This document shows, piece after piece, positions 62,231 to 64,000 of a stretch of 64,000 nucleotides of DNA. The notes beneath the pieces were generated by a model. That model saw only the letters and a program-made list of their open reading frames with translations, was not told the DNA's origin and made no database searches. The DNA is from Shewanella olleyana (GTDB lineage Bacteria; Pseudomonadota; Gammaproteobacteria; Enterobacterales; Shewanellaceae). How positions within the stretch are numbered: position 1 is the first letter of the stretch; each line of letters begins with the position of its first letter. The stretch lies in assembly GCF_023283825.1 (NCBI RefSeq), contig NZ_JAKILD010000001.1:248001-312000 (forward strand), written 5' to 3'. A program made the translations under genes and the position numbers.

Positions 62231-64000
62231 TTAAACAGACTCGCTTTCCTTGCCCCATAACCTCAGTGCCAACCCTGATGCTCTTGAAGTCACTTGTTTA
62301 CACGCTCTTTCGAATACATAAGGTGAGCCTAAGCAAATAAAGTGCTCTTTAGCGCGAGTAATCGCGGTGTAAACCAGCTCTTTGGTTAGTAGTTGCCACT
62401 GCGCATTGCTGGGTTTTTGCGGCAAAACAAACGCCACTTGTTCAAACTCACTGCCTTGGCTTTTATGTACGGTCATCGCAAAACAACTGTCATGTTGTGG
62501 TAAACGCGCGGGTTGCACTTTTAGCAAGCTGCCATCTGCTTTGATGAAGTAGGCCATAAGTCGTTCAGGCTTAAGCTCATCTTGTAAAATCAGTCCAATA
62601 TCACCATTAAACAAACCTAAGTTGTAATCGTTACTTTGAATAATGATCGGCCTGCCAAGATAAAACTCTTGGGTGGGTTTTATCCAGTGATTTTGTTTCA
62701 GTACATTTGTGATGGCGAGGTTCATGCCTTCAACGCCAAATTCACCTGAACGCATAGCGCATAAAATGCGGAACTGATTAAAACTGTCGATAATGTCTGC
62801 GGCGTTGTGACCCGCCTCTGTAGCGCCTTGTTCAAAATGATGTTGATTATCCAGCACCATTTGCAAGTATTGACTGTAAGCAGCAACTGCAGCTTGTAGT
62901 AGCTGTAAGCTTTGACCTTCAGCTTGATGCTCAATCCATGTCAGCTCTTGATGACCTTGCTGCCATTCACGGCGAATACCATTGATATCCACTCTGTTCA
63001 CCGCGGTTGCAAGCAAGCCAATCCCTGCATCACCTTTAAAGCGGTGGCTGTGCATTAACATGCATAGGTTGTCACCAATCATTGGTGTTTGATCAATAAA
63101 TTGATGGGTATCTTCACCTGTTAACTGATGGAGTAATTCAGCTTGTTTAGCTGAATAACGCATTCGCCAAGGCTGTGATTTCTCATTAGTTATTTCTGGG
63201 TTAGCAGCTGTACTGACTGGTGTGTTGACTTGAGTATTGGCAAGTCCCGAGCAAATATCAGCTAATACTGCGCCAGCTTCAACAGAGGCTAACTGGTCTT
63301 GATCGCCTAAGAGTATTAATCTTGATTGGCTTGGTAGGGCATTAAGCAACTTATGCATCATAGGCAAATCCACCATAGATGCTTCATCGACGACCAATAA
63401 ATCTAATCGTAGTGGGTTGTCTTTATGGTGCCTAAAGGCGTGCGAGTTTGGAATGACCCCTAACAAGCGATGTAAAGTGGCCGCTTCTTCTGGAATATTA
63501 TTCAGCGCATCGATTAACTCTGATTTGCCTGTTTGGCTGACTTGAGCCAGTAGGCGAGATTTAGACGCTTTGATAGATTCACTTAACCTTGCTGCAGCTT
63601 TACCTGTCGGTGCCACTAAGCGAATGGTTAATGCTTCTTGAGTCAGTAACAGTAAAAGCAGTTTAGTGACTGTGGTGGTTTTACCTGTCCCCGGGCCACC
63701 CGTGATCACAGCGAGTGCTTTGGTCAATGCTGTGGCAGTGGCGACTTTTTGCCAGTTTATGGCTGCAGATGTGTTTGAATTCACATCATCAAATAAATCA
63801 TTTAAATAGGCGGGTAAAACCTGAGTATTGACGTTTAAATCAATCGCGGCCATTTGATTTAATCGATCAGCGACCTGGGTTTCAAAGTGATAATATTTAT
63901 TTAAATATAACCGCCCATGTTCAAAAATCAGCGGCTGATTATCATAAGGCTTGCCGACACAAGCTAAGTTAATGATAGCGTCTGCAACTTGTTGATGGTC
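62231..64000 (-). CDS. recD: Exodeoxyribonuclease V alpha subunit RecD (partial, 5' end outside window)
   Basis: The last 589 codons of RecD, the 5'-3' helicase of RecBCD; the frame remains open to the window edge, where it reads PLIFEHGRLYLNKYYHFE-like N-terminal sequence. Walker A is ITGGPGTGKTTT, the DEXD motif is LLVVDEASMVDLPMM, and the late helicase motifs are FAMTVHKSQGSEF and VYTAITRAKEHF. An internal ATG at 63853 is not the true start. recB and recC would be expected to the right. Confidence 0.94.
   Translation of the reverse strand, partial: DHQQVADAIINLACVGKPYDNQPLIFEHGRLYLNKYYHFETQVADRLNQMAAIDLNVNTQVLPAYLNDLFDDVNSNTSAAINWQKVATATALTKALAVITGGPGTGKTTTVTKLLLLLLTQEALTIRLVAPTGKAAARLSESIKASKSRLLAQVSQTGKSELIDALNNIPEEAATLHRLLGVIPNSHAFRHHKDNPLRLDLLVVDEASMVDLPMMHKLLNALPSQSRLILLGDQDQLASVEAGAVLADICSGLANTQVNTPVSTAANPEITNEKSQPWRMRYSAKQAELLHQLTGEDTHQFIDQTPMIGDNLCMLMHSHRFKGDAGIGLLATAVNRVDINGIRREWQQGHQELTWIEHQAEGQSLQLLQAAVAAYSQYLQMVLDNQHHFEQGATEAGHNAADIIDSFNQFRILCAMRSGEFGVEGMNLAITNVLKQNHWIKPTQEFYLGRPIIIQSNDYNLGLFNGDIGLILQDELKPERLMAYFIKADGSLLKVQPARLPQHDSCFAMTVHKSQGSEFEQVAFVLPQKPSNAQWQLLTKELVYTAITRAKEHFICLGSPYVFERACKQVTSRASGLALRLWGKESESV

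Overview
The window looks like a chromosomal segment of a Shewanella-type marine gammaproteobacterium, close to S. frigidimarina in flavour. This rests on the tetraheme flavocytochrome c locus with its porin and LysR regulator, the napEDABC nitrate reductase operon without napFGH, the acnD/prpF-type methylcitrate operon under a GntR regulator, the DUF3083 protein, and the sap-psp-ycjXF order shared with enteric relatives. The DNA is AT-rich. I see no phage, plasmid, CRISPR, rRNA or tRNA, and genes are dense on both strands.

Layout. 1-3200: hupB, ppiD and a HAD hydrolase. 3267-9764: an AraC/GyrI regulator, then a respiratory locus of DUF819 permease, LysR regulator and porin on the minus strand, divergent from a flavocytochrome c (ifcA-like). 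9952-16573 (minus): fabV and the sapABCDF peptide ABC transporter. 16647-22000: pspF divergent from pspABC-ycjX-ycjF, an envelope stress module with a sigma-54-type promoter. 22151-28291: comEA-like, yciK, a VolA/Pla-1-type lipase lipoprotein, sohB and an AraC regulator. 28344-32536 (minus): two exported lipoproteins with CxxCH motifs, the larger fused to a parallel beta-helix; their function is unknown. 32777-42095: DUF3083, tesA divergent from the ybbA-ybbP transporter, a monooxygenase-fold protein, LysR, a yfcH-like epimerase and an AI-2E-type membrane protein. 42161-50321: an rRNA-type methyltransferase, napEDABC, and a coupled pair of periplasmic binding proteins with no transporter beside them. 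50504-53264: a small unknown gene, a ddl ligase and an acyltransferase. 53511-60793: the 2-methylcitrate cycle operon (GntR regulator, prpB, prpC, acnD, prpF). 60794-64000: a MITE-like element, a structured intergenic repeat, two small genes and the 3' part of recD.

How genes work together. FccA/IfcA-type cytochrome and NapABC are periplasmic terminal reductases, both preceded by FNR/EtrA-like half-palindromes. The prp genes convert propionyl-CoA-derived 2-methylcitrate to pyruvate and succinate, with two near-identical palindromes in front of the regulator gene. PspABC/YcjXF and Sap act on envelope integrity and peptide uptake.

The least explained parts are the CxxCH/beta-helix lipoprotein pair with its in-frame 15-bp minisatellite, the orphan binding-protein pair after nap, the hairpins in every gap of the prp operon, and the inverted-repeat elements near 61 kb. 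Many starts were moved from the longest reading frame to an ATG/GTG/TTG with a Shine-Dalgarno (SD) sequence; these are stated per gene. All family assignments come from reading motifs, not from searches.
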